Below, one piece after another: positions 24,951 through 26,630 of a DNA stretch of 26,630 bases. The stretch lies in contig CAYNDB010000022.1 in the NCBI GenBank assembly GCA_964395915.1, forward strand, positions 1 through 26,630. Direction: 5' to 3'. Under the pieces are notes generated by a model. That model was given only the letters and a program-made list of their open reading frames with translations, did no database searches and was not told the DNA's origin. The DNA comes from CAYNDB01 sp964395915. GTDB taxonomy: Bacteria > Nitrospinota_A > UBA7883 > JAJRTC01. The first letter of the stretch is position 1. Every line of letters begins with the position of its first letter. Position numbers and translations under genes: made by a program.

Positions 24951-26504
24951 TCGAAGCCGGAGACTGAGTTTTTACGGAAACAGAGGCAAACCATTACGTC
25001 GATGGAGTCCAACAGACCATTAAACGAATTTGATATCATAGCTTTTTCCATAACGTTTGAGATGGACTATACAAACGTTCTCGCCATGCTCGATTTTGCC
25101 TCGCTTCCTTTGAGGGAAAGGGGCAAGAGAGCTCCTTTGGTTGTGGCTGGCGGGGTGGCGGTGACCATGAACCCGGAGCCATTGGCGCCGTTTATAGATA
25201 TCGTGTTTATCGGAGAAGGGGAGGGGATCATAAACCCTTTCATCGACAAGGTTGTAGAACATGGCTCAGGCGATCTTTCAGTTTTCGCTTCGGTTCCAGG
25301 AGCTTATATCCCCTCCGCATACACTCCCGTGTTCAAACAGGATGGAACCATTGAAAAGATTGAGGCGCAAAATGGATTTCCAGAGAAGATTAAGCGGGTT
25401 TGGGATATTGATTACGGATTGACGCCTAATGTTTCACGTGTAGAAACACCCGATACCGTTTTTGGCGATATGTCGCTTGTCGAAATAGGTAAAGGATGTG
25501 GCAAACATTGCAGGTTCTGCGCCGCCGGATACGTGTATCGGCCCACACGTCATGCCGACATTGGAGCGATTGAAACCGCCATAGATGACGCTCTCGAAAA
25601 GAAAGGAAAAGTAGGCTTGGTGGGAAGCGCCATAGCCGATCATCCCGATGTGGAGCGGTTGTTTGAATATATTATCGCGAAAGGAGGCGTGTTTTCCGTT
25701 TCCTCGTTGCGGCTGGACAAGCTGACAGACAACATGCTCCATTGGCTAACGCTCAGCATGGAAAGGGGTGGCTCCCACACCATAACCGTGGCCCCTGAAG
25801 CGGGAACCGAGCGGCTTCGACGTATCACAAACAAGGATATAAGTGACGAAACTATACTTGATACTATGAAAAGGATAGCCACCGCCGGACCGTTTCGTCT
25901 GAAGCTTTATTTCATCGTCGGTTTGCCGGGTGAGACGATGGAGGATGTGAAGGGGATAGTAGACCTTGTGGCCAGAATCCGCGAGGCCATGGCGCCGGAA
26001 TGGAAAAAGAGGGGCAGGGACGAAGTGATTACTGTCGGGGTAGATGGATTTGTTCCGAAGCCTGCCACGCCTTATCAATGGGAGCCTTTTGAGGGTGTAA
26101 AGGCTGTGGCGGAAAAGCTCAACCTTGTAGCGCGAGGCTTGAGGTCTGTTCCGCGTGTCTCGGTTCATTCCGGCTCTGCCAGGCAAGGATATATTCAGGC
26201 TCTGCTTTCGGTTGGCGACCGCCGCGTGGCGGATATGCTGGAGAGCGCTTATCGGCTGGATGGAGACTGGGCAAAAGTTTTCCGTGACTCCGATATTGAC
26301 CCCGATTTTTTTGTCACACGCCGCAAGGAGAGAGACGAGACATTGCCATGGTCGATAATAGATCATGGTCTTAGGGATGACTATCTTGCAAAAGAGCTTA
26401 AGCTTGCCGGCAAGGGGAAAATAACAAAAGAATGTCCTCCACCTGATGAAGCATGCCGTCGCTGTGGAGAATTTCCCGGCGTGTGCGTTCCAAAAAATTC
26501 ATAG
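24951..26504 (+). CDS. B12-binding-type radical SAM protein, 5' end lost in gap
   Basis: 517 residues are visible. The frame is open from the gap edge (SKPETEFLRKQRQT...) through an internal ATG at 25002, and the residues before that ATG fit the family, so the true start is in the gap. The N-terminal part is a Rossmann-like B12-binding-type domain (FDIIAFSITFEMDYTNVLAM, VVAGGVAVTMNPEP, FIGEGEG). The radical SAM cluster motif CGKHCRFC (CX3CX2C) is in EIGKGCGKHCRFCAAGYVYR. This fits the uncharacterised TIGR03960-like group. A C-terminal CRRCGEFPGVC pattern adds three Cys. Longer relatives carry a second fused domain, which is absent here. The substrate is unknown. Confidence 0.85.
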   Translation, partial: SKPETEFLRKQRQTITSMESNRPLNEFDIIAFSITFEMDYTNVLAMLDFASLPLRERGKRAPLVVAGGVAVTMNPEPLAPFIDIVFIGEGEGIINPFIDKVVEHGSGDLSVFASVPGAYIPSAYTPVFKQDGTIEKIEAQNGFPEKIKRVWDIDYGLTPNVSRVETPDTVFGDMSLVEIGKGCGKHCRFCAAGYVYRPTRHADIGAIETAIDDALEKKGKVGLVGSAIADHPDVERLFEYIIAKGGVFSVSSLRLDKLTDNMLHWLTLSMERGGSHTITVAPEAGTERLRRITNKDISDETILDTMKRIATAGPFRLKLYFIVGLPGETMEDVKGIVDLVARIREAMAPEWKKRGRDEVITVGVDGFVPKPATPYQWEPFEGVKAVAEKLNLVARGLRSVPRVSVHSGSARQGYIQALLSVGDRRVADMLESAYRLDGDWAKVFRDSDIDPDFFVTRRKERDETLPWSIIDHGLRDDYLAKELKLAGKGKITKECPPPDEACRRCGEFPGVCVPKNS

Positions 26505-26505
26505 G

Positions 26506-26628
26506 CTATTCAGGGTTAAGCTGCCTTTCTTTGAGTATCAGGAAATAAAGCTCGCCTGGTTGTTTCATCACCCCCGCCGCCTCTGCGGCTTCATCTCCCG
26601 CGCCGAAGAAAAGGTCCATCCTGCCAGA
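26506..26628 (-). CDS. 3' end of an unidentified protein
   Basis: A reading frame open from the right edge to TAG at 26508-26506 gives the last 40 residues, including RMDLFFGAGDEAAEAAG and QPGELYFLILKER. Composition and the close tail-to-tail spacing with the radical-SAM gene (one base) make it look real. I do not recognise the family. Confidence 0.5.
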   Translation of the reverse strand, partial: SGRMDLFFGAGDEAAEAAGVMKQPGELYFLILKERQLNPE

Positions 26629-26630
26629 GC

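Noticed and set aside
24951..25051. N-terminal extension of tyrS beyond the gap
   Set aside because: It is antisense to the radical-SAM gene, does not resemble a TyrS N-terminus, and depends on the arbitrary 100-N length.

Overview
The window is a 26.6 kb piece of a draft or metagenome-derived chromosome. Two runs of exactly 100 N (18091-18190 and 24851-24950) mark scaffold gaps. Base composition is moderate and coding is dense. Several lines point to a diderm bacterium of the Desulfobacterota / Nitrospirota / Nitrospinota kind: many CXXCH cytochromes, System II (ResB/CcsA) heme attachment, lipoprotein signal peptides and an NtrC-class activator. The sequence alone does not fix the phylum. 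No rRNA, tRNA, CRISPR array, transposase or phage gene was seen.

Region 1 (1-7752, all +) is a cytochrome export and maturation cluster. It holds the 3' end of one c7-type cytochrome, a complete triheme c7-type cytochrome, two different NHL beta-propeller lipoproteins, a large 11-heme secreted cytochrome, resB, ccsA and a membrane-anchored TPR protein. A hairpin with a T-run directly behind the TPR gene probably ends the operon.

Region 2 (7753-13891) is regulatory. A membrane protein with three PAS domains and no kinase is followed by a 532-bp non-coding stretch carrying two long adjacent inverted repeats. Next come an NtrB-like membrane histidine kinase, an NtrC-like sigma-54 activator and a secreted Sel1-repeat protein.

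Region 3 (13945-19796, all +) is a second electron-transfer cluster. It holds a monoheme cytochrome c, two tandem paralogous Reg_prop beta-propellers without kinases, a TPR / Lys-Pro linker / NTF2-like protein, a HAMP-type membrane protein broken by a gap, a 7-heme cytochrome and another HAMP-only membrane protein. With region 1 this looks like one multiheme electron conduit, possibly extracellular, with its assembly, sensing and regulatory proteins. That assignment is inference.

Region 4 (19871-26630) is mostly housekeeping. A promoter precedes a fused S-adenosylmethionine decarboxylase / aminopropyltransferase. Facing it is a minus-strand set: tyrS (start lost in the gap), a GT-C glycosyltransferase-like membrane protein, endonuclease V and a small cupin. 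Beyond the gap lie a B12/radical-SAM protein (start lost) and the tail of an unidentified minus-strand gene.
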